A stretch of DNA of 64,000 nt from Stenocarpella maydis (lineage: Eukaryota > Ascomycota > Sordariomycetes > Diaporthales > Diaporthaceae): assembly GCA_002270565.1 (NCBI GenBank), contig NQMI01000075.1, positions 62,001 through 126,000 on the forward strand, given 5' to 3'. This document shows positions 33,228 through 45,573 of this stretch, piece after piece. The translations under genes and the position numbers were made by a program. The notes below the pieces were generated by a model. It worked only from the letters and a program-made list of their open reading frames with translations, did no database searches and was not told the DNA's origin. How positions within the stretch are numbered: position 1 is the first letter of the stretch; every line of letters begins with the position of its first letter.

Positions 33228-34100
33228 NNNNNNNNNNNNNNNNNNNNNNNNNNNNNNNNNNNNNNNNNNNNNNNNNNNNNNNNNNNNNNNNNNNNNNNNN
33301 NNNNNNNNNNNNNNNNNNNNNNNNNNNNNNNNNNNNNNNNNNNNNNNNNNNNNNNNNNNNNNNNNNNNNNNNNNNNNNNNNNNNNNNNNNNNNNNNNNNN
33401 NNNNNNNNNNNNNNNNNNNNNNNNNNNNNNNNNNNNNNNNNNNNNNNNNNNNNNNNNNNNNNNNNNNNNNNNNNNNNNNNNNNNNNNNNNNNNNNNNNNN
33501 NNNNNNNNNNNNNNNNNNNNNNNNNNNNNNNNNNNNNNNNNNNNNNNNNNNNNNNNNNNNNNNNNNNNNNNNNNNNNNNNNNNNNNNNNNNNNNNNNNNN
33601 NNNNNNNNNNNNNNNNNNNNNNNNNNNNNNNNNNNNNNNNNNNNNNNNNNNNNNNNNNNNNNNNNNNNNNNNNNNNNNNNNNNNNNNNNNNNNNNNNNNN
33701 NNNNNNNNNNNNNNNNNNNNNNNNNNNNNNNNNNNNNNNNNNNNNNNNNNNNNNNNNNNNNNNNNNNNNNNNNNNNNNNNNNNNNNNNNNNNNNNNNNNN
33801 NNNNNNNNNNNNNNNNNNNNNNNNNNNNNNNNNNNNNNNNNNNNNNNNNNNNNNNNNNNNNNNNNNNNNNNNNNNNNNNNNNNNNNNNNNNNNNNNNNNN
33901 NNNNNNNNNNNNNNNNNNNNNNNNNNNNNNNNNNNNNNNNNNNNNNNNNNNNNNNNNNNNNNNNNNNNNNNNNNNNNNNNNNNNNNNNNNNNNNNNNNNN
34001 NNNNNNNNNNNNNNNNNNNNNNNNNNNNNNNNNNNNNNNNNNNNNNNNNNNNNNNNNNNNNNNNNNNNNNNNNNNNNNNNNNNNNNNNNNNNNNNNNNNN
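33228..34100. other. Assembly gap of 873 Ns
   Basis: A run of N interrupts the Gypsy 3' LTR on the left and a Copia gag on the right. The apparent open frame across it is an artefact of unknown bases. Confidence 0.99.
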
Positions 34101-35184
34101 TGTTTCCAGTCTTTTTAGGCCTTTTGGAGCCTGAAGACTGATTTTTAGGCCCCTGAGGGCCTAAAGGAGGTTTCTGTTCCCCCTTAGCAACCTAATAGGA
34201 TGCTGAAGACGGATTTCTAGTCTCTTCTAGTATATCCGCTATAAGGAACTATAGATTTAGCCTATCAGTAGGCTGGCCCATAGCTTTTAGCATACGGATA
34301 GTTCCTCTAAGCCGCTCTGCCCACTGTGGAAATGCTCTTTCCAAGGAGCCTAGGTACTAATTTATCAGGTCAGTTAGCTCTATTTGGGCCCCAGCAAGGT
34401 ATAGCCTAGAGATTAGGCTATTAAACCAAGCGTTAAATTCCGCTAGGTTTGTACTAGAAGTATATTTTAGGGAGTAAAATTCCCTATATAGCGAATCTCT
34501 CTATAAACCTATAGAATGAGAATACTGGTCCTTTAGTAGCTTATAAGCTTCTATAGGGCCTGAGATCCAAGCAATAGCAGCCTATAGGCTTGAAGATAGG
34601 CTATCTCTTAAGAGCATTAAGAGAATAGCCTGATTACTATCACTTAGGCTATTAGCTATAGAAGGGTCTGCGAGAAATTGGCTGTACCCTATAGCCTGTA
34701 GTATAATAGCAAATGCTTGCTTCTACTGGTTGAAATTTTCAGGGCCTTTTAGGCGATATGTCTCTGGGAAGGTATATACCTTCTTAGAGAGCTCCTTACT
34801 AAAATCGGAACTAAATCTAGTGGGTTCTGGCTGCCTTCCAGGGCCCATAGGCCCCTGATCAGGGCCCGTAGGCCCTATAGAAGGACTTTCTATATCCATA
34901 GGCTCCGAGGGGGCCGTCTGGGGCACTTGAGGCGCTGGAGGCGCCGGCTGGGGCGCCTGCTGGGCTACTAGGGCCGATAGGCCCTGAATAGCAGTAGTCA
35001 ATTCCCCTAGCGTACCTTGAAGGGTATTGCTAGTGGCTACTTGCTGAGCTAATAGCTCTTGCACAGACTCTAAACGGGTGTTTAGGTCAAAAATCTGCTG
35101 ATTTTGCAGATCTAGGCGCTCTAATAGAGACCTATTCCCCCAGGAATTAGGGGTAGTCCCCTCTATAAGGGCACTAGAAGCTAT
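34101..35184 (-). pseudogene. Copia gag (UBN2-type) fragment
   Basis: The frame is readable from about 35184, where a probable start codon now reads ATA (ATG to ATA, a RIP-type change), through ELLAQQVATSN, a proline-rich stretch and FSKELSKKVYTFPETY, to LVRD-like helices (SLERAFPQWAERLRGTIRM) near 34290. Few stops occur, all TAG at former CAG or TGG. The content matches the gag polyprotein of fungal Copia elements with a UBN2-type capsid. It keeps more GC than the Gypsy copies, so it is younger or less mutated. Confidence 0.75.
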
Positions 35185-35634
35185 ATTAGCTATTAAGAAA
35201 GACTAGAATATACCTAAAAGAATAGGTATATAAGGGGCAGAATATTACTAGAAAGTGTGATTTATAGCAGCCCAATAGTATAGTTGTATATTTCCTTAGT
35301 GCCTATTCTATAGAAATTATAGGCATAACTCTCTAACATGTAGTGTCTTAAGTAAAACTTTCTCTCATATAAAATGCTAGCGTTAGAGTTGTAATTGTGA
35401 GAAATGGTATCTATAGTATAGTGTGTGCTAAGGGTTATAGGTTTAAATCACCCAGTAAGTAACCTTTTGCTCTTTTTGTAGTTGTTTCTAAGCGTTATAG
35501 GCCCAAACCAGCGATATTTTAGCTGGTCCGCTAATCAGTGTAAATAGCACTATAGCGTACAGATAGGTAGGCTTTTTAAGGCCTAAATTCAATATTATTT
35601 CAGAGCGCTAACTGCTAGAGCCGGGCTTATAACC

Positions 35635-36187
35635 TCTGAGAATTTATGCTATAAAATAGCATTCAGTTTAGCGTGTGTGTTTTTCCGATAGGGTTGTATT
35701 ATGGTGCTCTGAGGCGAATTAGGATGATTGACAATGGTCTGGATAACTTTATATTAAATTAAGTTGGGCTTCTGTAAGCCCTCCTTATATATCCTCCGAT
35801 ATCATCTTACTCGCGGGTACGCTGTGGTGGGCTCTGGTGTAAGTTTGCAAAAGCTGGAAAATTCGCCCTTCTAACATATCATCTTTGGTTCCAAGCAACT
35901 AGCCAACTATAGCCCTAGTAATGCCCAAATTAAGTATATATAAACTTTAGAAATCAAGCTATCTAATAAACCAAGTTATATACTTTTTGGATAAGAAATA
36001 AGGGTGATATAGAGGTCTAGATTAAGGTATAAATGCAGACCAAAATAATTAACTTACAGCCACTAAACTCATCTTATATCGTGCACGCACTAGGCTTACT
36101 TAGCGAAAATCGCCTGACTCGCAAGTCTAGGGTAACTCCTTACTAAAAAGTCTAGGGTAACTCCTTACTAAGCAGTTCCGTTTAACA
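35635..36187 (-). repeat. Copia LTR, minus orientation, two U3 repeat units
   Basis: It begins (minus strand) TGTTAAACGGAAC at 36187 and ends TCTCAGA at 35635. It contains two copies of the 23-24-bp GTAAGGAGTTACCCTAGACTT-like unit. It is directly followed by GGTTATAAGCCC (35634-35623), the putative primer-binding site. Confidence 0.8.
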
Positions 36188-36241
36188 CCCCTTCTATTAA
36201 AGATATAGGCCTAATAGGCCTATAGCATTTAACCCTTACTN

Positions 36242-37216
36242 TATAGTTGTATATTTCCTTAGTGCCTATTCTATAGAAATTATAGGCATAACTCTCTAAC
36301 ATGTAGTGTCTTAAGTAAAACTTTCTCTCATATAAAATGCTAGCGTTAGAGTTGTAATTGTGAGAAATGGTATCTATAGTATAGTGTGTGCTAAGGGTTA
36401 TAGGTTTAAATCACCCAGTAAGTAACCTTTTGCTCTTTTTGTAGTTGTTTCTAAGCGTTATAGGCCCAAACCAGCGATATTTTAGCTGGTCCGCTAATCA
36501 GTGTAAATAGCACTATAGCGTACAGATAGGTAGGCTTTTTTAGGCCTAAATTCAATATTATTTCAGAGCGCTAACTGCTAGAGCCGGGCTTATAACCTCT
36601 GAGAATTTATGCTATAAAATAGCATTCAGTTTAGCGTGTGTGTTTTTCCAATAGAGTTGCAGTATGGTGCTTTAAGGCGAATTAGGATAATTAATGATGG
36701 TCTGGATAACTTTATATTGAATTAAGTTGGGCTTTTATAAGCCCTCCTTATATACCCTTCGATATCGTCTCACCCGCGGGCATACTGCAGTGGGCTCTAG
36801 TGCAAGTTTACAAAAGCCGGAAAATTCGCCCTTCCAATACACTATCTTTAGTTCCAAGCAACCAGCCAACTATAGCCCTAGTAATGCCCAAATTAAGTAT
36901 ATATAAACTTAGAAATCAAGCTATCTAATAAACTAAAACATATACTTTTTGGATAAGAAATAAGAGTAATATGGAGGTCTAAATTAAGGTGTAAATGCAG
37001 ACCAAAATAATTAACTTATGGCCACCAAACTTATCTTGCGTTGCGTATACACTGGGCGTACTTAGCAAAATTCGCCTGACTCGCAAGTCTAGGGTAACTC
37101 CTTGTAAGAAGTCTAGGGTAACTGCTTATATGAAGTCTAGGGTAACTGCTTGCATGAAGTCTAGGGTAACTCCTTGCATGAAGTGCTAACGCCCTGCTGA
37201 GCGGTTCCATTTAACA
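36242..37216 (-). mobile_element. Second Copia 5' end: LTR and leader
   Basis: LTR at 37216-36598 and leader at 36597-36242, almost identical to 35279-36187 apart from transitions and U3 repeat number. It ends at the single N, where the rest of the element should be. At 37216 it abuts plus-oriented Copia pol. Confidence 0.8.
36598..37216 (-). repeat. Copia LTR, minus orientation, four U3 repeat units
   Basis: Four tandem copies of the 24-bp unit (37087-37188) make this the longest LTR of the family here (619 bp). A short reading frame over the units repeats an 8-residue pattern (KSRVTxCM), an artefact of the repeat. Confidence 0.82.
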
Positions 37217-40010
37217 CTATCAATAATCCAGAGGGCATATTAGACTCTTTAGAAGGAGATACCTTTTCTATTAAGCCTATGCCTTATAATAAGTGCCCTA
37301 TTAGGCTACTAATAGTAGATAGAAAATCTAGGTTTAGGTGGCTTTTCCTGCTAAGAAATTAAGATGGGGACCTGATGATAGATATTATCAAGGACTTCTT
37401 TAGGTCCTTAAAGGCTCTATTTGGGTGGTACCCTAGGGGCTTTTATTTTAATAGTGGGAAGAAGATAAATGCCCAGCTATAGGCCTGGCTATAGCACAAG
37501 GGTATGGCCTTTTCAACTAGTAGCCCCTATATTCATAAGCAAAACGGTCTAATAGAACGCTCTATTTGAGTGATTCTAGACTGTCTTAGGGCTACTATGC
37601 TTGCTGCAGGCCTATCGCTATATCTATGGTGTTTTATTATACTTGCTATTCTTGAGTTAGTTAACTTAACTTCCCTAATAAATAGAGACCTTATAGCTTA
37701 TTAAGAGGTATATAATGGGCTAGAGCCCTCTAAAACTTATAAACTACTTCTAAAGCGGTATAGGATTATAGGGGCTTGCTGTAAGGTCTTTCTGCCTGAA
37801 GAAAAGCGTTAGAAGGGCTATAAGCTAGCCTTAAGGACTAAGACGGGCTATTTGCTAGCGGTATTAGGAAACAATATATACTAAGTATATATCCCTAAAC
37901 GGCATATTATTTTAAAGACCTTTATTTTTAAGATTTATAAGGAATTAAGTAGTATAGATTCTGGCAGCGGTTTTGGGTTAGAAGGGGTATTGGAGGGTCC
38001 CTTAAACCCTCTAGATAGAGATATAGTCCCTATAACTGCTGAACCTGCTGGGTTTTAAATAGACCCCCTAGGAGGGCCTCTCTCAGGCCCTACAGTACCT
38101 GCTAGGTCTCAAATAGACCCCCCAGAAGAGCCTCTCTTAGGCTTATCTGCACTCTCTATAGAAGGGGACCCCACTGTAGGTTCCGGGGAATTAGAGAATA
38201 TAGGGCCTAATTCAGGCGCTATAAAGTCATCCCCAGAGGGTATAGGGCTAACTCTACCTGAAGAAATAGACCTATTATATACTAAATAAATTGTTTACTC
38301 TATTTTTGAAAAGGCATGCTAAATACCGTTTAGTCCTACAAATGCTGCAGCCCCCTAGACCTGGAAATAGGTGCTAAAAAGCCCTAATAGGGATAAATGG
38401 CTATAGGCAATCTATAGCAAATTTAAGCAATTAATTTTACAAAATACCCTTAAATCTTACCTATTAAATCAGCTTCTAGAAGGTCAAAAGCCTATAACCA
38501 ATTAACTAGTCCTATAAGAGAAAAAGGATAAGAATAATAGGGTCTTTAAATTCAAAGCCCGATTAGTAGTTAGAGGGTTTCAACAGAGGGAAGGGGTAGA
38601 TTTTACTAAGACCTTCACCTTAACCTCTAGCCCTCCCACCTAGAGGGTACTATTAGTACTAGCTGCTATCCTCAACTGGGAAATCAAGCAGATTGATTTT
38701 ATAGGTGCCTTCCTAAATAGTATACTAAAAGAATAAGTCTTTATAGAGCTCCCAAAGGGGTTGAAAGAATTTGCAGCCCAAGCTAATAGCCAAATTCAAT
38801 AGCTATTAGCTAGGCCTAGCTATAACCCCTCTACTTAGCAGATATTTCAGCTAAATTAAGCTCTATACGGCCTAAAGCAGGCCCCTAGGGAGTAGCAACA
38901 GATAGTTGTTAACCTTTTAGAAGGTCTAGGCTTTAAACCGCTACTCTTAGACTCTGCCATCTTCTATAGCAGGGCGTTAGGCCTATTTATAGTATCCTAT
39001 GTTAACGACTGCCTAATAATAGGGCCTAGAATCTCCAAAATTCAGGCCCTAAAACGCTAAATCCATAAGGCATACGCTATAGAAGATAGGGGCCCTACAA
39101 GCTTCTTTCTAGGTATTTAAATTATTAGGGACCGCCCTAATTAAATCTTATAGCTCTCTTAGAGCTAGTATATTAAGGAAACTATTAGAACCTTTAACTT
39201 AAAGGATTCTAAGCCTATCTTAGTTCCTCTCTAGCCAAACTTAATCAACTTAAGCCCTATTAAAGGGCCTATATTCAACTAAATTCAATACAAGCGCTTC
39301 CAGGCTATAGTAGGTACTACTATATATTTAGTTACCTAAACTAGGCCTAATATTAGCTTCCTAGTCTAATAGCTAGCCAGAGCCTTTCAAGCATTCAAAT
39401 CTTAGCATTTAGTAGCTACATAAAACCTATTCAAGTACCTAAATAGCTATCAACATCTTGCTATTAGGTATTCTACTAGGGGTCTTAAAGACTCCCTATA
39501 GAGCTCTCTCCTAGAGCCTATAGGCTATTCTGATAGCAACTATGCTAGGGATAAGGCCTCCTCTAAATCAATATATAAGTATATATTTACCCTAGGAGGA
39601 GGGCCTATTTCCTAGAAATCAAAACAAGAAAGCACTATAGCATTATCAACGCTAGAGGCTGAATTATAAGGCTTATAAAGACTACTCAGGAAATCTAATA
39701 GCTTTGAGGGCTTTATATAGAACTAAATAGGCCTATTCCTAGGCTAACGATTCTCTATAGAGATAATACAGGCATTATCTCCACTACTAAGGACCCTTCA
39801 CACCATCAACGAACTAAGCATATACTTCTTAGGTACTACTACCTATATGCTAAAGTTTAGAAGGGGACCCTTAAAGTTAAATACCTTAAGACCAGTAAAA
39901 TAGTAGCAAACGGGCTTACAAAAGCCCTTCTAGCACCTAAATTTCAAGTATTTCTAGGCCTACTAAGTCTAACAGAGTTAGTAGATTAGAAGAGGGCTAT
40001 AGGGCCCCTC
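37217..40010 (+). pseudogene. Copia pol: integrase, RT, RNase H
   Basis: Integrase core residues are readable in 37300-37930 (for example GMAFSTSSPYIHKQNGLIERS). The reverse transcriptase starts near 38480 and shows KARLVVRGFQQREGVDFT, IKQIDFIGAFLN, LYGLKQ and the catalytic box now reading YVND near 38997-39010. The RNase H part has GYSDSNYA near 39520 and STLEAEL near 39645. IN before RT is the Copia order. Stops (TAG, TAA) interrupt all parts and the first aspartate of the RT box is mutated to asparagine, so it is inactive. Confidence 0.87.
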
Positions 40011-40139
40011 TACTATATTCTTAGTAATAGATTTCCTTTTAGAAGGGGGGGCTCTTACTTAACTCTCCTACGTTTTTATTAAAGTAAGGGTTTTAAAGCT
40101 AAAAAAGGGCCTTTAGGCCTATATCTTTAAAAGAAGGGG

Positions 40140-40674
40140 TGTTAAACGGAACTGCTTAGTAAGGAGTTACCCTATACGTTAAGTAAGATACCAGACTTGC
40201 GAGTCGCGATTTTCGCTAAGATCCTAGTGCAATCGTAATGCAAAGAGATTTGGTGGCCGTGAGCCGATTATTTAGCCCACCATTCACTAATTTAGACCTC
40301 TGCATTATCCTTATTCCTTACCCAAAAAAGTATATAACTTAGTTCATTAGGTAGCTTGATTTTTGAAGTTTGTATGTACTTATTTTGGGTATTGCTAGGG
40401 CTTTGGTTGGCTGGTTGCTTTGAACTAAAGATGGTGTGTTGGAAGGGCGAATTTTCCGGCATTTGCAAATTTGCACCAGAGCCTACCGCAGCGTGCCCAG
40501 GGGTGAGACGACGTCGGAGGGTATATAAGGAGGGCTTACAGAAGCCCAACTTAATTCAATACAAAGTTGTCCAGACCATTGTCAATCGTCCCAATTCGCC
40601 TCAGAGCACCATACTGCGACCCTGCCGAAACACACGCTGAACTGAATGCTATTCTATAGCACAAATTCATCAGA
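40140..40674 (+). repeat. Copia 3' LTR, one degenerate U3 repeat unit
   Basis: It starts TGTTAAACGG directly after the purine tract and ends TTCATCAGA. It holds only one degenerate copy of the GTAAGGAGTTACCCTA unit, so it is the shortest LTR of this family in the window (535 bp). Confidence 0.85.
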
Positions 40675-43244
40675 GTTGTCTTTTTGAGTAAGTTCTCTGC
40701 CTATAGCATCATCTGAGGCATCTGTATAGACTTCAAATTCTTTTTCTAGGTCTGCTTCCTTAAGTATGGGGTCTTCCATAACTTTATCTTTAAGTATCTA
40801 AAAAGCTTATTATTTAGTATCTATCTATCTAAAAGTATAATTCTTTCTGGTAAGATCTATTAGTAGTTTCATGATATTGCTATATTATATGATAAATTAT
40901 TAATAGAAATTAATATATTTAAGGAATGCTCTAATATCCTTAATATTTATAGGGGTTGGCTATTCCTTAATTACTTTAACCTTTCCTTCTTGCATCTTGA
41001 TTTTCCCTAGTTTAATTATATATTTAAGGTAGTTAACTTTTTATATATGCTAGTTGCATTTTTCTAGTTCTACTAGAAGATTAGCATCCTGAAGTTTTTA
41101 AAGAACCTTTTTAATATATCTCCTATTTTTATTAAGGTTTTCTAAGAAGATAAGGATATTATCTAAATAAGTAATAATAAAGATATTAAGGTATTTACTT
41201 AGGACTTAGTTAATTATTTCCTGGAATAATATAGGTATATTAGTTAATCTAAAGGGTATAACTATTATCTTATAACATTTATAGCGTATTCTAAATGCTA
41301 TCTTCCATTCTTTTTCCTCTTTTATTTAGATAAGATTATAACTATATTTAAAGTTAAGTACTATAAACCATTTTACTTCTCTAAGTTAATCTTATAATTC
41401 TTTAATAAGTAGGAGAGGATATTAGTTCTTAATTTTAATATTATTTAATTATTAGTAGTTAATATAAAGTTATAGCTTGCTATTTCTCTTTAGTATAAAG
41501 AGAATTAGGTATCCTGCTAGTAATTATAATGGTCTTATAAATTCTTTCTTAAGGTTTTTATTAAGATATTCTTTAAGTGCTTTAAGTTATTCCTTATTAA
41601 GTCTCTAAATGAGCTTAAATTAGAGTATTATTCTGGGTTTTAATAATATTTCATAATCTTACTGCATATATTATAGTAATATAATATTAAGTTGTTTCTA
41701 GAATACTTTCTTGAATTTGTAATAGTCTTTTAGTATTTATGCTAGTCTATTAGTTTTATCTTCTTCCTTTCCTTCTTTTAGGTAAAGGAGGTATTATTAT
41801 TCTTCCTGTGTTATATGCTAACTGGTTGTGCTGGAGTAGCGCTCTCCTAATTAGCTTTAGTCCTTCCATAAGGCGCTTAAGTAGCTTAATCCTTCTCTAT
41901 CTTTCTAGAGTTAGGCCCTCTGCCTGCTCCTAGAGGTATTCATAGGTTCATTTAAGTGCATCACCTATTCGCTATCCTTAGTAATATAACTCCTTCCCTT
42001 ACTATTAATTGCAACCTTTTTTTAAGGAATAGCATTATCCCAAAAGATCTAGCTAGTAGTTCAATTAATTTAGGGGTTATTCTTTCTTAACTAAGGTATT
42101 CCCAAGATTAACTAATGATTTGCCATTTCAGTAATATTAAATAATAGTAATTCTGTGTGGTTGTAAATCTGAATTAGGAGAGGATTAGTCTCTATATTAA
42201 TAATTCCATTACCATAAGATACTTTAGTTCCATCCACTATATTAAGTCTATAGGGTTCCCTTTTCTTATACCATAATAGGTAGTATCTGTTTACTACCTT
42301 TAGGAATATAAAATTCCCTTATGCTCTACTATCAATAAGTACTAAGCACATATAGACTCCTAGCTCAACCTAAACCATCAGGTGGCTATAATCGCTTGTT
42401 ATTACACATAAGTACCTCATAATATAGTTAGTTGCTACCTAAGGTTTTATAGATAGCCCTCCTAGTTTTTTAACTGCTTATCCGCTGCTAGGACCTTCTT
42501 AATGCTCTTAAGGTTTCACTTTGTGATATCTTATAATTCTTGCAGGTTATTAATCAGCTATTGCATGCTGTAATCCTATTCCCTTGTTATTAGAGTTTTA
42601 AGCAGTAGCCCCTACTGTCTTAGTAGATGCTAATCTTAAGCCTCATTGAGCATATATACCTTGTAGATTGGTTTATCGCAATTTGCCCATCCGCCAGGGT
42701 TTCATAGGCATTCCAAGGGTATGCAGGAGTCCAGCCTCATTAGGGCGCATCCGGTCTTATCATGTTTTTAGTACAAGTGCTAGTTCTTAAAATCATTATG
42801 CTTATATATATATTTAATATCCTTACCTAAATATTTTTAAGGAAACTAGTTATATTTAGTTTTCTTCCTTATATATTCCTTATATCTATTATAAATATAT
42901 AATACCCAGGAGATGTTCTGATACTTATTATGCATTAGGCATATATATCCTGCATCTCCTAGCCTTCTATATTCCTAAGTAGGTTATTCTATAGTTTCTT
43001 TAAAAGGTCTCCCTATAATTATAACCGCTATTATATTAGTTCTTAGGGCTAGAAGGGGCGCTTATCCTAAGTAGTCTTGTGGTTCCTTCCACTAAGTTTA
43101 TAGCGCAAGTATAGCCTAAGGGGCAGGTTTTCCTTCTATCCTAGAGTTAATCTATAAGAGTTCCTCCCTATTTCCCACCGCTAGGGTTCTTCCCTGCTTT
43201 CCTAAAGCATTCTTAGGAAACCATCCGGTAGCTTCCTTATTATT
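40675..43244 (-). pseudogene. Gypsy copy 2 pol (PR-RT-start of RNase H)
   Basis: On the minus strand the frame reads protease (LIDS near 42330, retaining the aspartate), reverse transcriptase with the catalytic box reading YLDN near 41180, and the first RNase H segment (EFEVYTDASDDAIG near 40735-40700) before the break. Stops are frequent. Some catalytic aspartates survive here that are lost in copy 1, and vice versa, showing independent mutation of the two copies. Confidence 0.82.
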
Positions 43245-43846
43245 TGTTAAACGGAACCGCTCAGCAGGGCGTTGGTACTCCGTGTAAGGAGTTACCCTAG
43301 ACTTCGTTGTAAGGAGTTACCCTAGACTTCCTAGCAAGGAGTTACCCTAGACTTGCGAGTCAGGCGATTTTCGCTAAGTACGCCCAGTGCGTGCGTGATG
43401 CAAGATGAGTTTGGTGGCCGTGAGTCGATTATTTTGGCCTGCATTTGCACCTTAATTCAGACCTCTGCATTACCCTTATTTCTTACCCAAAAAGTATATG
43501 ACTTAGTGCATTGGATAGCCTGATTTCTGAAGTTTGTATGTACTTAATTTGGGCATTGCTAGGGCTATGGTTGGCTGGCTGCTTGGAACCAAAGATGGTG
43601 TGTTGGAAGGGCGAATTTTCCGGCATTTGCAAATTTGCACCAGAGCCGACCGCAGCGTGCCCAGGGGTGAGACGACGTCGGAGGGTATATAAGGAGGGCT
43701 TACAGAAGCCCAACTTAATTCAATACAAAGTTGTCCAGACCATTGTCAATCGTCCCAATTCGCCTCAGAGCACCATACTGCGACCCTGCCGAAACACACA
43801 CACGCTGAACTGAATGCTATTCTATAGCACAAATTCATCAGAACNT
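43245..43846 (+). repeat. Copia LTR inserted in Gypsy copy 2, three U3 repeat units
   Basis: It starts TGTTAAACGGAACCGC and ends CATCAGAAC just before the N at 43847. It has three copies of the GTAAGGAGTTACCCTAGACTT unit (43298-43363). It could be a solo LTR or the 5' LTR of an element collapsed into the N. Confidence 0.85.
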
Positions 43847-43847
43847 T

Positions 43848-45044
43848 GCATCCTTTATCTGGGTCTTAATCTAGGTATACCTAATATTAATTATATATAT
43901 TTATTCTACAGATATAGTACTTATTTGCAAGCTCCCATTGCAGTTTGGACCTAGCTGGTCCTTATATGCTATAGGTAGCTATATTAGCTTAATAAGTAGC
44001 TTCATTAGCTTATCAGGTTCCTTCAAGTACCAACCTCTAGTCCCTATTTTTCTTTAAAGCCCTACATTCTAAAGCAAAATATCTCATCATATTATAGTTA
44101 TAGCACTTGATGTTTTTCTTATCCTTGCATTAGGCAATATCCAGCTCTATAGGGCCTGCATACTATCCCTACTAGGTGCTTAGCTTCTAATACTTCTTTC
44201 CCATATTTAGTTTATACTTATAGAATGAGGTTCATTTAGAAGTTTATCCTTTCTTTTCTAAGTATTATTTATAAAGTCTATTATTAATCTAAATGGCCAT
44301 TTCTATATAGTATAGAAAATCATTAGGTTAGTCTATAATTTTGCTAAGTTTATCCTTTACTTCATCCTTTAATCTATAGTAGAATATGAATTTCTTTATA
44401 TTATTAGTATAGTTGATTTTAGCATAGATTCATTGGAATTCTGCCATATAGTTAATTGCTAAACCGCACTACTTGCAATTCACTAGGTCTCTTTCTGCCT
44501 ATTATTCCTTATTTAGATCCTAAAATAGGGACCTAAGGGCATCTTTATAGCCTTTATAGCTACTAAAAATCTGCTATATTTCAAGCTTGCAAGCTTTAAA
44601 TGATTCTACATTAATAAAGTCAGTTAGGTAAGGTTCAAACCAAGCTAAGGCTTATCCTTTAAGAAAAGAAGATATATATATAACCCTCTTTCCACTAAGC
44701 TGTACATCTAGCCCATAGAAGCACTAGTAGGCCCTAACCTGCATTAGATATACCTGAAGTTGTTTAGCAGTTCCATTATAGGGGGCCGGAGTATTAAGCT
44801 TAATATATTCCTTTATTTGGATTAGGGTATTAATAATATTAGCTCCTACTCAGAGGGTAGTAATTTCCTATTAAAGCTATTTAACTTCTGCATTACATTA
44901 AGCTTAATATTCTATAAGGAGGCACAGCTATCCAACCTCATTAACCAGCTCCTGGACACAGGGGTCCATAATCTCATTGTTAGCAAGTTCATCCAGCTTA
45001 TAGAGAAAGTTATAGGTAGGAGTAGTTATTCCAGAGTCCAACAT
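43848..45044 (-). pseudogene. Gypsy copy 2 gag
   Basis: It starts at ATG 45044 (MLDSGITTP) and runs parallel to copy 1 gag. The zinc-knuckle region lies near 44110-44060, where the second cysteine and the following residues are damaged. It is broken by the N at 43847. Many stops. Confidence 0.8.
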
Positions 45045-45147
45045 CATAAAGGGTTCCACATATAATATTGCTTAAAATCCATATAGTAATATATAAATAA
45101 GAGTTATCAAAATATAATGATTAAAGGGTTCCCAAGTACACTAAACC

Positions 45148-45573
45148 TAGAAGATCAAAGGTTTATATTCAGAATACATTATTAGGCAGTTATTAAGTAA
45201 TATTATTAACTAATAATAATCACTAGCTATAAGGCTATCTAATACTGAGATTAAATACTTAGATTAACGACTGAAGAGTCTATTCTATAAAAATTATCTA
45301 CTATAGTGATAACTATATCCGTATATATGTTCCGACTTTTCAGTAGCTTGCAGGCTTGCACACCAAGCCATTAAGCCATTACATAAGGCTTAATACTTCA
45401 TCCTTCAAGCGGGCTCATATGGCTCGCAATCGAGCATTACGAGCCGGACCCTAACCCTAATAAGGTAGCGTTACTAATTGGATCAGGCGGGGTGCTCCTT
45501 TTGGGGGTTACTTCCCGACCTGCGGGGTTGTCTTCTGCGGTAGTCAGCTGCCAATGTGTGTTAGTTCATAACA
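45148..45573 (-). repeat. Gypsy copy 2 5' LTR (426 bp)
   Basis: Minus-strand start TGTTATGAAC at 45573, end CTTCTA at 45148. It has the same length as the copy 1 LTR. It cuts directly into the Tc1/mariner-type transposase remnant. Confidence 0.88.

Larger units (their letters stand above)
34101..36240 (-). mobile_element. Ty1/Copia junction: 3' tail, shared LTR, leader, gag
   Basis: Read on the minus strand: a polypurine-tract tail (36240-36188, ending AGAAGGGG), an LTR (36187-35635), an untranslated leader (35634-about 35185) and gag (35184-34101, cut by the N gap). One LTR with an element's 3' end on one side and a gag leader on the other is what a tandem pair sharing a central LTR would give. 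It ends at the single N at 36241. Confidence 0.75.
37217..40674 (+). mobile_element. Ty1/Copia element, 3' two-thirds, RIP-mutated
   Basis: It lacks a 5' LTR and gag; it starts within integrase, continues through reverse transcriptase and RNase H, and ends with a polypurine tract (AGAAGGGG, 40132-40139) and LTR 40140-40674. The right end abuts the RNase H part of Gypsy copy 2. Confidence 0.88.
40675..45573 (-). mobile_element. Ty3/Gypsy chromovirus, copy 2, interrupted by Copia LTR
   Basis: Same family as copy 1, in reverse orientation. The 5' LTR (45573-45148) and gag (down to 43848) break at an N next to a Copia LTR (43245-43846). The sequence resumes at 43244, about 200 bp further along the copy 1 alignment, and continues through protease and reverse transcriptase to the start of RNase H at 40675, where Copia begins. 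Integrase, chromodomain, the antisense frame and the 3' LTR are absent from the window. Confidence 0.88.

Noticed and set aside
33210..34118. 302-codon open frame
   Set aside because: It is almost entirely unknown bases (N), so it carries no information.
37085..37190. Regular 24-bp repeats that resemble a small CRISPR or peptide-repeat gene
   Set aside because: They are the U3 tandem repeats of a Copia LTR, present in other LTR copies in different number; there are no unique spacers.
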